Shown: positions 1-15,391 of the stretch, piece after piece
Layout: every line of letters begins with the position of its first letter
Position numbering within the stretch: the stretch's first letter is position 1
DNA from: Mesostigma viride
Taxonomy: Eukaryota; Streptophyta; Mesostigmatophyceae; Mesostigmatales; Mesostigmataceae
Direction: 5' to 3'
NCBI GenBank assembly: GCA_009746045.1
Contig: RPFO01000587.1
Coordinates: 1 to 62,000, forward strand
DNA length: 62,000 nt
The notes under the pieces: generated by a model
Database searches by the model: none
What the model was told of the DNA's origin: nothing
What the model saw: only the letters and a program-made list of their open reading frames with translations
Translations under genes and position numbers: made by a program

Positions 1-672
1 GGGGAGGGAGGAGGGAGGGAGGGAGGGAGGGAGGGAGGGAGGGAGGGAGGGAGAGGAGGGAGGAGGGAGGCGAGGGAGGGAGGGAGCGAGGGAGCGAGGG
101 AGGGAGGGAGGGAGCGAGGGCGAGGAGCGAGGGAGGAGGAGGGGGAGGGAGGAGGGAGGGAGGGAGGAGGAGGAGGGAGGGAGGGAGGGAGGGAGGGAGG
201 GAGGGGGAGGGAGGGAGGGAGGGAGGGAGGGAGGGAGGGAGGGAGGGAGGGAGGGGAGGAGGGAGGGAGGGAGGGAGGGAGGAGGGAGGGAGGGAGGGAG
301 GGAGGGAGGGAGGGAGCGAGGGAAGTGAGCGAGCGGAGCGAGGGAGGAGGGAGGAGGGAGGGAGGGAGGGAGGGAGGGAGGGAGGGAGGGAGGGAGGAGG
401 GAGGAGGAGGGAGGGAGGGAGGGAGGGAGGGAGGAGGGAGGGAGGGAGGGAGGAGGGAGGGAGGGAGGGTAGGAGGAGGGAGGGAGGGAGGGAGGGAGGG
501 AGGGAGGGAGGAGGGAGGGAGGGAGCGAGGGAAGGGAGGAGGAGAGGGAGGAGGGAGGGAGGGAGGGAGGAGGGAGGGAGGAGGGAGGGAGGGAGGGAGG
601 AGGGAGGGAGGAGGGAGGAGGGAGGGAGGGAGGGAGGGAGGAGGGAGGGAGGGAGGGAGGGAGGGAGGGAGG
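1..672. repeat. Imperfect (GGGA)n satellite at the left edge
   Basis: About 670 bases of GGGA/GGA units with scattered GCGA interruptions, entirely purine on the plus strand. It lies downstream of the last visible Ku80 exon and so is probably inside one of that gene's introns, where the sense strand would be pyrimidine. Frames across it (Arg/Glu/Gly-rich) are not genes. Confidence 0.95.
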
Positions 673-1092
673 CACCAAGCCACCAAGCCACCAAGCCGCC
701 AAGCCACCACGTCAGCAAGCAACTGACTAAGTGAGCCAGACCCCAACAGGCAATTACCCAGGACCCAGGGACCCTGTCCCTCCTCTCCTTGGGCCCCTTT
801 CAACTTACACCCTGAGACCTCGCGTAGCCAAATGCACGAGGGACGAAACCATAACTCGACCCAGCATTGACTTGAAACATGTCTACTAGCTATAGTGTAT
901 CCATTCAATGTGACTTCCAGCGTTGACCTGTCACAATTCTATTGTGACTTTCGGCTACAGTGTTTACGTTTTGTCATGCACTGAGCAAGCGCTAAACCCA
1001 CGGTCAGACTGTAATCATTTCCTTGACCGCGTCACTTTCAGTGCTAGATAGGAAAAGAGAAACACACAAGTGGCATTTCATGGAATGTTACC
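673..1092. other. Non-repetitive stretch, no gene seen
   Basis: About 420 bases of ordinary sequence between two satellites. No exon with convincing splice sites or protein similarity was found on either strand. It is probably intronic to the Ku80-like gene. Confidence 0.5.
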
Positions 1093-1572
1093 TTGCCATC
1101 ATGCCCTCACGCCCTCACGCCCTCCTGCCCTCCTGCCCTCCTGCCCTCCTGCCCTCCTGCCCTCCTGCCCTCCTGCCCTCCTGCCCTCCTGCCCTCCTGC
1201 CCTCCTGCCCTCCTGCCCTCCTGCCCTCCTGCCCTCCTGCCCTCCTGCCCTCCTGCCCTCACGCCCTCACGCCCTCACGCCCTCCTGCCCTCCTGCCCTC
1301 CCGCCCTCCTGCCCTCCTGCCCTCCTGCCCTCACGCCCTCCTGCCCTCCTGCCCTCCTGCCCTCCTGCCCTCCTGCCCTCCTGACCTCCTGCCCTCACGC
1401 CCTCCTGCCCTCCTGCCCTCCTGCCCTCGTGCCCTCGTGCCCTCCTGCCCTCCTGCCCTCCAAACCTCCTGCCCTCCTGCCCTCCTGCCCTCCTGCCCTC
1501 CTGCCCTCCTGTCCTCCTGCCCTCCTGCCCTCCTGCCCTCCTGACCTCCTGTCCTCCTGCCCTCCTGCCATC
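1093..1572. repeat. 8-bp minisatellite (CCTGCCCT)n
   Basis: About 60 units of CCTGCCCT, with variants such as CACGCCCT. The unit is 8 bp, not a multiple of 3, so all frames stay open as low-complexity repeats. It lies just downstream, in the Ku80 sense, of the exon ending at 1672. Confidence 0.95.
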
Positions 1573-1671
1573 GTGCCATCCATCCGTCCATTGGTCTATT
1601 CGTGAGGCCAGCTGGCTGGCTGGCTGGCTACTTGGCAGGTACCATCCCACCAGTACTTGGACCATGCTCAC

Positions 1672-6084
<4,413 letters not shown>

Positions 6085-7690
6085 CGTTATAACGTTCGCG
6101 TATCCATATAAATGCCGTTCACGGACTTGAAGTAGTCTAGAGCCGGCAAGCCGTTACCTTAGAAGTCATGTCGGGTCCAATACACCGTTGTTGCAATTAC
6201 GCACGTTATCCAGGTTCACAATATCTCTACTCCCAGTCGGCCGCCGGCATCATGGCGCACCAACAACTGCAATTAGACAACTGCATGGCTTCCGCACTCA
6301 GCAGCCGTGAAATTTTTCTCGGACCACAACCTCAGTCCTAAGCATGAGTTCTTCTGATACGCTCGCGGCGCAGTGCTTCGACTTTGTTTTTTCCCATTCT
6401 GCGTTTTCCCGCGGTCCAATTTATTACCCAATTCACGCCCCCGCTGCACCGACTGCCTGCGCATCACGACTTCTTTTTTCCTGGTTAAACCAGGGTTAAA
6501 CAGGTTAAATCATGGTTAATTAATGGGTATTTTTTTAGAGCTTTTTACAGATCTGTAAAGTTAGGGCCCGAAAAATACAGATGGCTAGGCGTATATACAG
6601 ATCTGTTTTTTTATTACAGATCTGTACGTAAACTCCGACGTAATGCCTTTTACGTCTTCGGGGGTCGAGGTGCAGGCCGTGTTCACTGTTCAGTACCTGG
6701 AGGCAAAATTCAGCCATGGCTACGAAAGCTTGAGGAATGTCAGCCGTATGACCTGCACACGAGGGTAATTAAGAAATCAAGCCGAAGTTAATCCTGCATC
6801 TGAGCGAGCAGAATAATTGCAAACACAACAGCAATTGTGCGACAGACCAAACAATATTGCCGCGTGCACTAGGCTCTGTATTCTGGTCACACCCACGTGC
6901 ATTGGCTGCATTGGATTAGGCGCCTAAACGAACTGAGTCGAGGGAAAACGCGAGGAGCGCCATCTAAGCAGTTGCTTGTCATGTCTATACGCCCGGGCAT
7001 CTTATGATCTGTCTACCATGCACGCATTTTCCTTGGACGAATCAAACAGCTTTTGACATTTTAATGGCGACATTGAAGTCCGGCCACGACAATATAGCGC
7101 TGCTCAGAGCTTCGTTGCCGCGAAAGGTTTCAGAGGTGCTTTGTCCGGGCAGATAATGTAACTCTGCCTAGACCCCGGTAGCTTTCAGCATGCGCATATT
7201 GCTTGAGGTAAGCGAGCCACGACGCCTGCAGGTGCTCCTGCCGAGGTGGAGACCTCCGAGAGCACGTGGATTAGGCTCATGCGTCAAAGCAGCATCGACC
7301 TTCATTCTCCTGGTGTGGAAGGTCACTTTTCAGGATTAACATATCTGAATGTTGATGGCCTGTGCATTTTCTGTCAATTAGCAGCGATTGAAACCATGAG
7401 CCATGCAAGTGTAAGGTGCAGAATTCAGTTGATGAGCCCAAGCCGGTAATGTGCAGAATTGATGAACCCAAGTAATATGTGCAGATGTTTCGTCCCACTG
7501 GCTGTGTGCTAGTGCATGAACCGTGTAGGCCCTTGGCGTGTACTCACTTGCTGCAACCGTGCCCACAGCTGCTAGTCAATACACGCGGCACGGCGGCAGG
7601 CACAATGACTTTTGCCGCAAGGTGAAACATTTAACTCCCCCACACCTTGCATTTTTCACTCTTTGTTTTCCCTATCCATCCTAAAACCCC
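6085..7690. other. Intergenic stretch upstream of the Ku80-like start
   Basis: About 1.6 kb of mostly unique sequence. I see no exon with splice support on either strand. It presumably holds the Ku80 promoter; no clear TATA-type element could be assigned. Confidence 0.5.
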
Positions 7691-7694
7691 CAGC

Positions 7695-7880
7695 ACACAC
7701 ACATGCACACACACACACACACACAAACACACACATGCACACAAATGTTCACACACACATCCACACACGCACACACATACACACATACACACATACACAC
7801 ATACACACATACACACATGCACACATGCACACACGCACACACGCACACACGCACACACGCACACACGCACATACGCACAC
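7695..7880. repeat. (AC)n / (ACACGC)n microsatellite
   Basis: About 185 bases of ACAC with ATAC and CGCACA variants, directly abutting the 3' end of the SNF2-like exon. On that exon's sense strand it reads GTGTGCGT repeats, so the microsatellite begins at or next to the presumed donor. Confidence 0.95.
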
Positions 7881-8233
7881 AGGCCTGCCGCATCACGTCG
7901 GCCTTGGTGCGCCGCAGCACAAATGGAGCCAGCATCTTCTTCATGCGCTGCACAAAGGGGTCTGTCGACGACTCGGGATCGCCCCCTAACAGTTCGCCCC
8001 CTAGGTTCTCGGCTTTGGTTTCTCCTTTGCCTCCAGCCGCGCTCCTCCGGAGGGTGCCGTTGGCGGAAGGGCCATCAGGTCCAGGATTGGAGGGCTTCTG
8101 GAGGGGAGCTGAGGGGGGTGCTAGCGGGGCAGACTGCTTGGCAAAGTGCTCGATGATGGAGGAGAGGTCCACGCGCCCCGCGGCTGCAAACGTCTCCGGA
8201 AGCAGGAACTCGAGCATGTGCCACATGCAGCTC
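7881..8233 (-). pseudogene. Isolated SNF2-family helicase exon (Fun30/SMARCAD1/CHR19-like)
   Basis: One minus-strand exon of about 353 bp. It opens with MWHMLEFLLPETF, the conserved segment after the DEAH-side motifs of SNF2 ATPases, then a low-complexity insert, then RMKKMLAPFVLRRTKADVMR, the block ending the first ATPase lobe. Spacing and wording resemble the Etl1/Fun30 subfamily (plant CHR19, human SMARCAD1), which remodel nucleosomes in repair and silencing. The acceptor is CCCCAACAG|G. The donor is unclear (CAG|GCCTGTG is a poor GC donor; GCCT|GTGTGC is possible). No other SNF2 exon is visible on either side, and the Ku80 start lies only 1.8 kb downstream. I therefore treat it as a captured or orphaned fragment, though a gene with very long introns is not excluded. 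Confidence 0.6.
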
Positions 8234-8294
8234 CTGTTGGGGACGGGGCCAGAGTGGGAGGGGAGGACAGGACAAAAGGTCGGAGGGGCAGAGG

Positions 8295-8420
8295 GGGGGG
8301 CATTAGAGCGGCAGGCAGTGGTAAAAAAACTGGGCCCCCAGCATGGTGCTACAATAACCAACTTGATAATGATGTGCACTGAGTTTGAAGGTGTGGTATA
8401 GGCTGTCCGTATAAAGCCTA
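8295..8420. repeat. Dispersed repeat copy (CTGGGCCCCCAGCATGG family)
   Basis: The segment from about 8329, beginning CTGGGCCCCCAGCATGG and running through a GTGCTACAATAACC stretch, recurs at 8880-8912 directly before the GAAT array. It sits just beyond the acceptor of the SNF2-like exon. Its element type is unknown. Confidence 0.6.
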
Positions 8421-8913
8421 GCACACAAAAATGTAAAATAAATGTTTCTCTTGGTGGGAAGGAACTCCAATGGACCAAAAACAAGAAATGTATTTGTTGA
8501 GCTTCGCTCATTATATATATGACGCGTGGACGGGCTCAAAGGGGACCGACCTGCCGTAGGTAGCGTAAGACTAGCGCTTGTCACGAGGGTACGGCACCGG
8601 CCGGCCTTTTTTATGCGGCTGAGTGTGGTTCCGGAGTGCAGGCCTAGGTAGCTTCTAACGTACGTCACTAGACCTTGTACCTGCGCTAGCCGCCAGGCGT
8701 GGCGCAACTGTGATGGGAAGTCAGTCACCTTGTACTTGCACCAGCCGGCAGGCCTGCGTGGCGCAATGTGAATGATAGTCAGTACTTAGAGTGGTGTAGG
8801 GGACGTAGGGAGGCCTCTTTTCAGCTCCCACCCACCCACCCACCCTGCTAAGAGGGGCAACACCTTGTGTTCGAGTATGCTGGGCCCCCAGCATGGTGCT
8901 ACAATAACCATGA

Positions 8914-9905
8914 TAATGAATGAATGAATGAATGAATGAATGAATGAATGAATGAATGAATGAATGAATGAATGAATGGATGAATGAATGAATGGATGAA
9001 TGAATGAATGAATGAATGAATGAATGAATGAATGAATGAATGAATGAATGAATGAATGAATGAATGAATGAATGAATGAATGAATGAATGAATGAATGAA
9101 TGAATGAATGAATGAATGAATGAATGAATGAATGAATGAATGAATGAATGAATGAATGAATGAATGAATGAATGAATGAATGAATGAATGAATGAATGAA
9201 TGAATGAATGAATGAATGAATGAATGAATGAATGAATGAATGGATGGATGAATGAATGAATGGATGAATGAATGAATGAATGAATGAATGAATGAATGAA
9301 TGAATGAATGAATGAATGAATGAATGAATGAATGAATGAATGAATGAATGAATGAATGAATGAATGAATGAATGAATGAATGAATGAATGAATGAATGAA
9401 TGAATGAATGAATGAATGAATGAATGAATGAATGAATGAATGAATGAATGAATGAATGAATGAATGAATGAATGAATGAATGAATGAATGAATGAATGAA
9501 TGAATGAATGAATGAATGAATGAATGAATGAATGAATGAATGAATGAATGAATGAATGAATGAATGAATGAATGAATGAATGAATGAATGAATGAATGAA
9601 TGAATGAATGAATGAATGAATGAATGAATGAATGAATGAATGAATGAATGAATGAATGAATGAATGAATGAATGAATGAATGAATGAATGAATGAATGAA
9701 TGAATGAATGAATGAATGAATGAATGAATGAATGAATGAATGAATGAATGAATGAATGAATGAATGAATGAATGAATGAATGAATGAATGAATGAATGAA
9801 TGAATGAATGAATGAATGAATGAATGAATGAATGAATGAATGAATGAATGAATGAATGAATGAATGAATGAATGAATGAATGAATGAATGAATGAATGAA
9901 TGAAT
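8914..9905. repeat. (GAAT)n microsatellite, about 1 kb
   Basis: Roughly 248 almost perfect GAAT units with a few GGAT variants near 8979-8999 and 9241-9265. A shorter array of the same unit (19156-19296) sits beside the same dispersed repeats. The 390-residue Phe-Ile-His-Ser frame across it is an artefact. Confidence 0.98.
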
Positions 9906-10115
9906 TGGTGAGCTATGCTCATTTTATCTATGACTAACCTGCTGAGCGGAGAATGCAACGCCGTATAGCACCAAACGAAAAAATAATTTTAGAAAAAATA
10001 TTTTTTGTGCTGGCACCCGTACCCCAGCCACCCAGGTAGGGGTTGGCTGGACAGGTGGTTGCTATAAAGGTGGGCTTCCATTCTAGGGAAGCAGGTTGTT
10101 TCTTTTGCCTGAGAA
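9906..10115. repeat. Dispersed repeat module d, copy 1
   Basis: About 205 bases starting TTGGTGAGCTATGCTC and ending at GTTTCTTTTGCCT. A second copy lies at 18715-18950 with small indels, and a diverged head of it at about 8490-8525. Both full copies are associated with GAAT arrays. The head contains a short GAGC/GCTC hairpin. No coding capacity; possibly a non-autonomous element or retrotransposon end. Confidence 0.75.
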
Positions 10116-10255
10116 CCTCACGTGACCACATCACAAAAAACAAAACGCAATATATAACACATCAAGCATTATAACCCACCATGACCTCAGTGACAGCCCC
10201 ATGCAGAGCGGAATTTCATAGCAAAGCTCAAGCAAAAAGCGAGGGAGGGATGCAC

Positions 10256-10464
10256 CCCAATTAAAGGAGGCCGCAACTGCGGTCCAGAAGATCCTAGGGG
10301 AGGGGAATTGGCTAGAGCGGATCCAGAAGCTCAATCCGGGGCGTGCCAATAACGTCATGGACGTGTTGGAGAAGAGGGGGTTTGTCAGCGACTGGGATGG
10401 GGAGGAGGCCCTGGCCGATGTGCTAGCAGGCTCGCAGCTGGGGGACCGGGTTGGTCTGTACGCC
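10256..10464 (+). pseudogene. Isolated tyrosyl-tRNA synthetase-like exon (organellar type)
   Basis: An open frame ends at TACGCC|GTACGA, a plausible donor. The translated segment contains NNVMDVLEKRGFVSDWDGEE and then GLYA. This matches the start of bacterial-type TyrRS, where a LxERG-type helix and an acidic stretch precede the strand leading into GFDPTA; the exon stops exactly where Gly-Phe-Asp would follow. TyrRS charges tRNA-Tyr, and this form would serve an organelle. No following exon carrying the HIGH-like or KMSKS motifs was found before or after the transposon block. It is either the first exon of a gene split by insertions or a captured fragment. The left boundary is approximate. 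Confidence 0.5.
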
Positions 10465-10859
10465 GTACGAATGCGATAAAATGCGGGATAAAGCATATTA
10501 TGGGCCTCGACGTATTTTACGCGTATTTTACGTCTGACCACGGGGTTTGGACTTAGAATTTTTCGGGGGTACCAGCGGGCAGCGGGCAGTGGCGCGGTGC
10601 CCAGGTTCTGGGCGCGGCGCGCTCACTGCACATGTGAGATTTTTACTACTAGAAGTAGATGCGTACAGTTCTTTTCATAAAGCGCAAGCCTTGCAAAATG
10701 TTTGGCCGGTAGGAGACAGCTAGGACTAGGTACATATAACGCATAATAACAGTGTGCCAGAAAATGCCCTCTGTGCTACTGACGGTGTAATGCTATATAG
10801 CGACGACGAGGCCAGTGCGACTGTGCGACAGTGTGCAGCCATTTTCGATTTGCAGCCAT

Positions 10860-11547
10860 GATCGAAGAAGAAAGGGCCTGAATGGGATTTCGTTCTCGAG
10901 AAGAAAGAAGCAGTCACAGATGCTGTTAGTAACAAAACGCAGTTTGTGTCGAATAAGTTCTGCTCATTTTGCAACAAGAAGTTCTCATACGGGGCGGGGG
11001 CAATCAGCGTATTCCGAGTCCGTGCACACTTTGCCGGAATCGCAGGGAAAGGGATGTTACCCTGCGACAAAATTCCACCGAATATCCGGAGCAAGTTTCT
11101 CAGGATGTATAACAACAAGTCGCAGCAGTCAGACGCCAAGAAGCAGCACAATTTGAACAGGGCAATGGCGGAGATGGGAGGGGCTGCGCCGGCTGACTTG
11201 TCGTCGGTTCCCAGCAAAGGCCATGCAGCTGAGCATCACCAAATGGCTGGTTCCCGTCGACGAGAAAGGTGTCCAGCTGCATGCTGGCTGCCGAATTTTT
11301 TATCGAGAACGGCATTGCCTTCAATGCGGCTGAGAGCGCCTCTTTCAAGCAGATGGTGGCCGGCATGGTCCAGTACAGAGGAGGGCACGTCACCCCTCCT
11401 TCTCGGAAGTTGTTGGGTGGCGAGCTTCTCGTGAAGAAGAAGGAGAGCGTGCAGGTGGCTGTCGAGGATCTCAGGGCCAAGAACAACCGTTACAGCTGGA
11501 CCCTCGTTTCTGTCCATTATATAGTGGATGGCTTTCCTTACAATTAA
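10860..11547 (+). pseudogene. Degenerate hAT-type transposase with BED zinc finger
   Basis: From 10860 the frame gives an aromatic lead (GPEWDFVLEK) and a BED-like finger with CSFCNKKF followed by spaced His/Cys residues. It shifts near 11220 and continues in another frame from 11269 with FFIENGIAFNAAESASFKQM and PPSRKLLGGELL, the DUF659-like region of hAT transposases. The frame ends at about 11547, where the DDE-side catalytic region should follow, so the copy is frameshifted and truncated. Neither terminal inverted repeats nor a target duplication could be assigned. It would have encoded a cut-and-paste DNA transposase. Confidence 0.6.
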
Positions 11548-11860
11548 TTAATTAATTGATTCCTTACAATTCCCGTTGCAGCATGCTCCCCCCTGCATGT
11601 ATCAAATCATAATCAGATAGGATTGAAGGGCATAAATGGAAGATGTTAATAAATAAGCATATACACCAAATTTCAGTTGTAATAACTGCATGACCATCAT
11701 CAAGGAGCGTGCTAATTGGGTGACTGACAATTGGACCACAAAAACTGTCGCGCATTTTACCGCCGCGTATTTTATACCCCCCACGTATAATACGCGTATT
11801 TTAAGTCCACGTATTATACCCCGCACACGTATTTTCCAACCCGGCTGGGGGAGGCTATTG
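11548..11860. other. AT-rich spacer between hAT remnant and YR retrotransposon
   Basis: Contains a short ATTA run and repeated CGTATTTTA motifs (about 11750-11830), which resemble CGTATTTTACGCGTATTTTA at 10510-10533 on the far side of the hAT remnant. No gene is seen. Confidence 0.5.
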
Positions 11861-11877
11861 CAGAGCCGGATCCACCA

Positions 11878-12480
11878 GTGTCAGCAAGTGGGGTGGGAAC
11901 TGTGGGTGTTCCCCCTTTGGCAGCTAGGTGGAAGCGGAGGGGCGGGGCATGGTGGAACGGGCGCTGGCAAGGAGGATGGCGCCCCTGGGGCGATCGACCA
12001 GGATGTGGCGGACCTATAGACCGAAACATAGGTCGGCTGCTGGGGACCGAGACGGGCTATGCAACGCCAGCGGGAGGGCTTCCATCCCGGCCGGGCAACA
12101 CCCGCACTGGCGGAGATATTGGCGACCTGATATCGGCCATGTCGAAGCTGCTGGACCAGGCAAAGACTCCAGCAACTGCAAGCCCAGCCGCAGCGGCGAC
12201 TGCTGGCAGGCTGGCGCGCACGAAGGGAGTGGCGCTGAGCGGGCATGCAGTGCCGGTCCTGGTGAGCAACATGCTGGAGGCGGTGCTGCCGGGGATGCTG
12301 GACTACGCGGAGAGCGTGCGGGGGGGGAAGTCCATCCGTGCATCGTTAATGCTGACGATGCACCGTCGGCAGCTCAGCCAGCGGGGAGAGGCGGATGCTG
12401 CACCTGCAGATGGCAGGAATTCTGGACACGATGGTGACAGAATTTGGCTACTGGGCCACGCCAGTGACGCTCCGAAGTAA
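11878..12480 (+). pseudogene. Gag-like ORF1 of the YR retrotransposon, first part
   Basis: A 200-codon frame, Gly/Trp-rich at first, then a helical segment (GHAVPVLVSNMLEAVLP) of the kind seen in gag-like proteins. After a shift near 12390 coding resemblance continues through MAGILDTMVTEFGYW to about 12690. There a 480-bp inverted-repeat insert breaks it, and a Gly/Lys tail resumes at about 13150. The gag call rests on position upstream of RT and composition, not on a recognised domain. Confidence 0.5.
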
Positions 12481-12671
12481 TTCTGGAGCTGGCAGCAGCC
12501 GAGTACCTGGCAATTAAGCTGATCACGGCATGCCAGCTGGTGGATGTGGGGTCGACGGGATGGAAGGGGACTCCGTCGGCAATGCTGCCATTCCAGGAGG
12601 GTGGAGCAATGCTGGCGTCTCCGGCGGTGCGGGCGGCGATGAGCATGGGGAAGCTGCAGCACAAGCTGGCC

Positions 12672-13165
12672 GGGCCCACTTCAAATGTTCCGAAAAGTGT
12701 GACACTTTTTGTCGTTTTTTTGACTTTTTCGACGATCGTCACTCTGCAGAGTGATGAATTCGTCGTGCGAAATCGTGCGAAATTGTGCGAAATTTGCTGA
12801 AATCGTGTGAAATTTGCTGAAATCGTGCGAATTTGTCCGAAATTTGCTGAAATCGTGCGAAATTTCATGTGAAAAATGTCTACGGTAAAAAAATTTGATG
12901 TGCACAACGTGTGTGAATTCATGCGAAATTTTGTCAAACGTCACTCCCCAAAACGACCCTTGGTTGAAATCCATGCGAAATCGTGCGAAATTATGCAAAA
13001 TTGTGTGAAATCGTGCGAAATCGTGCGAAAATGTGTGAAAATTTTGCGAAAATCACGCGAAATCACGCGAACTCGTGCGAAATTTTAATTTTTTTTTGCG
13101 AAAATAGCGAAAAAGTGTCACACACTTGGCTTGGACGGCGGAACATTTGAAGTGGGCCCGGCCAA
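12672..13165. mobile_element. Small foldback element with internal GTGCGAAATC repeats
   Basis: A 25-bp perfect inverted repeat (GGCCGGGCCCACTTC... at 12669-12693 and its complement at 13140-13164) flanks about 450 bases. Just inside are AAGTGTGACAC and GTGTCACAC, and the core is some 25 degenerate copies of a 10-bp GTGCGAAATC unit (12770-13085). It interrupts the gag-like frame. It looks like a non-autonomous insertion, but no target duplication was recognised. Confidence 0.55.
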
Positions 13166-13544
13166 GCTGGAGCAGGGTCCCGGCAAGAAGGGGCAGGGCG
13201 GCCCGTCCAACAACAACAAGTGAGGGAGCGGTGCCTTCTTCCACTACCTCTTCCAGCACCCCTGCCACGTACCTCGTGACTGGTGGCAGCAGGTACGCTC
13301 AGGGCCTCAGGCCGTAGGCGCGATAGGATGAGTCGGGCTTTTAATGCTCGCACGCTAGCCTGTCAGACGGTTATATAGGGCGTTAAACTGGATGGGGGGG
13401 GGGGGCGAGACCCGCCTGCTGTAGATTCAGCCCGTGTGCCCGGGCCTCTGCAGCAGGCGGCCCTAGATGGGATCGATGATGCTTGCAGGTCCTTTGTCCG
13501 CCGGAACGGTGGTTCCGTAGCGGCAACGGCAGGATCTGTAGTGG

Positions 13545-14626
13545 ATGGGGGTGAATATGCTGAAGGAGCCCTTAAAACCGTTAGTGGCCGCACGCTTGGC
13601 CTTGCATGGTCCGGGGGAAGGTGGCCAAGTGGATGTGCTGAACTTACTACCCCCCTCTTGGGGAGCAATTTTGAATGATGAGAGTAGGATGGTACGGACG
13701 CTGAGCCCAGCAGAGCGGATCTTGCAGAAGTCGATGCGGATCTCGCGGGGGTGTAGCATGGAGGAGTTCGCGCGGGTTTGCACGGTGTGTGTGGAGAGGG
13801 GGATTTTGGGTGGATTTTTTGAGGAGGAGCCGCCTATGGTGAACGGTACTTTTGGGGTCGGAAAGCCCGACGGCCGTATACGGCTGATTGTGGACAACCG
13901 GCGTGGCAACATGCCACTACCAGATCCTATGCCCGCTTTTTTACCACACCTTGGCGTGATTTGCGATTTGCCCACGCGCGCTGGGGAGGATGTTTTTGGG
14001 GGCGTATCAGATTTGGATTCGTACTACAACAGACTCCGCCTGCCAGTTTGGATGCGGCGGTACTGTGCGTGGATGCCGGTGTGGTCGGATCTGGTGGGCC
14101 TGAGTGGGGCTCGTCGGAAGGTGTGGCCGTGGATGTTGTGCTGGCCAATGGGCAACAAGCTGGCCGTCGCGTGGCCCAGTGTGTGCATCAGTCTGTGTTG
14201 TACCGCTGTGGCCCCAAGCCGCCGTTGGAGGCTAGTCGTGGGCTGAGCATCAACATGTCCGCGCTGATCCTGGTGGCGGAGGCCAACGAGGCGGGGGAGA
14301 CCGTCCGGCTGAGGCTGGAGGAGGACCCTGCTGCGCCCTTGGCGCCCTCGCCGTGCTTCGAATCTCGGCAGGATCTGGAAGGTATGCATGCTGTGACGAT
14401 CGATGACCTCCATTTCACCCACTGTGCGTCGGTGGATGGGGTGAATCAGCAGCTAGATCGTGTTCAGGCTGCCTACGCCGCTGTTGGGCTGGTGCAGAAG
14501 TCTGACAAGGTGGTACGGGCGACAGCAGAGCAGACTGGTGTGCAGGCGGTGGGGGTCATTCACCAAAGGATGGTGACGTGGTGCCTGTTCCTGAGCGTGT
14601 GGTGGCAGTTATCGCGCTACTCATAG
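13545..14626 (+). pseudogene. Reverse transcriptase of the YR retrotransposon (frameshifted)
   Basis: First frame (13545 to about 14060): FGVGKPDG, RLIVDNRRGN and then SDLDSYYNRLRLP, which carries the first catalytic Asp (motif A). The frame then changes; motif B is seen as PMGNKLAVA in one frame. The frame ending at 14626 has TIDDLHF, the motif C Asp pair. Order and spacing match RTs of DIRS-like elements, where motif C is often IDD rather than YADD. The frame breaks make it non-functional as it stands. Confidence 0.75.
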
Positions 14627-14669
14627 AATCTTAGATCGCGGGTTTACATACTACCGCGAACTTAGTTCT

Positions 14670-15391
14670 GTGCTTGGGAAGTGGGTGTGGATGCATCTGC
14701 TGTGCCGCCCCATGCTTTCGGTGTGGTCTGAGACGTACCGGCTGCTAGCAGCCATGAATGCCTCCCTGCCTGGGCGCCGCTGGCGCCTCCCTGCGGGGGC
14801 CCGCCAGGAGCTTCAGGCGGCGATCGACCTGGCCCCCTTTTTGAGGGCGGCCAGGGCCCGGCCCCTTTCTGACCGGGTCGTCGCAAGTGATGCGAGCGGC
14901 TCCGGCGGTGGGGTGGTCTACAGGGACCTGCCTGGGGCCGATTGTGCCCGGCTGGCGACCCGGCGCGAAGCGCGGGGGTGGCGGACGACAGCTTTAACGT
15001 CTGGGGAGGACTGGGACCTGGAGCGCATGGAGGAGGGGGACTACAGCCTGCTGGATAGTGGCCACTGGCGTACGGCACTGTCCTACCGGTGGCGGGGGCA
15101 GCCTAACCACATCAACGTCAAGGAGGCGATTGCTGCGACACAGGGGGTCGAGTGGTCGTGCCGGACCAAGGCGTGTCGAGGTAAGCGAGTCGTCCGGCTC
15201 GTAGACTCCAGTGCTGTGGTGGGGGCGTTTGTCAGAGGGCGGTCGTCTTCCTACCGCCTCAACCAGCTGGTTCGGCGCTACTGCGCTCTGTCACTGGCTG
15301 GCGACACATGCAGAGCCACTGGGTCTGGGTGGCTACCGACCACAACCCAGCTGACAAGGCCAGTCGGCGTGGCGCTTGGTTCCTGACTTGA
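14670..15391 (+). pseudogene. RNase H domain of the YR retrotransposon
   Basis: The frame shows VVASDASGSGGGVVY (first catalytic Asp), then HINVKEAIAATQGVEW (Glu) and VRLVDSSAVVGAF (second Asp), the order for DIRS-type RNase H. After a frameshift near 15297 it ends in the shifted frame with WVATDHNPADKASR, the signature closing this domain in DIRS-like elements, and a TGA at 15389-15391. The stop overlaps the start of the recombinase frame. Confidence 0.75.

Noticed and set aside
8786-9958. 390-codon Phe-Ile-His-Ser repeat frame
   Set aside because: It is simply the translation of the GAAT microsatellite; no start, splice or family support.
10131-10541. 136-codon minus frame over the TyrRS-like exon
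   Set aside because: It is antisense to the plus-strand TyrRS-like segment and shows no family resemblance.
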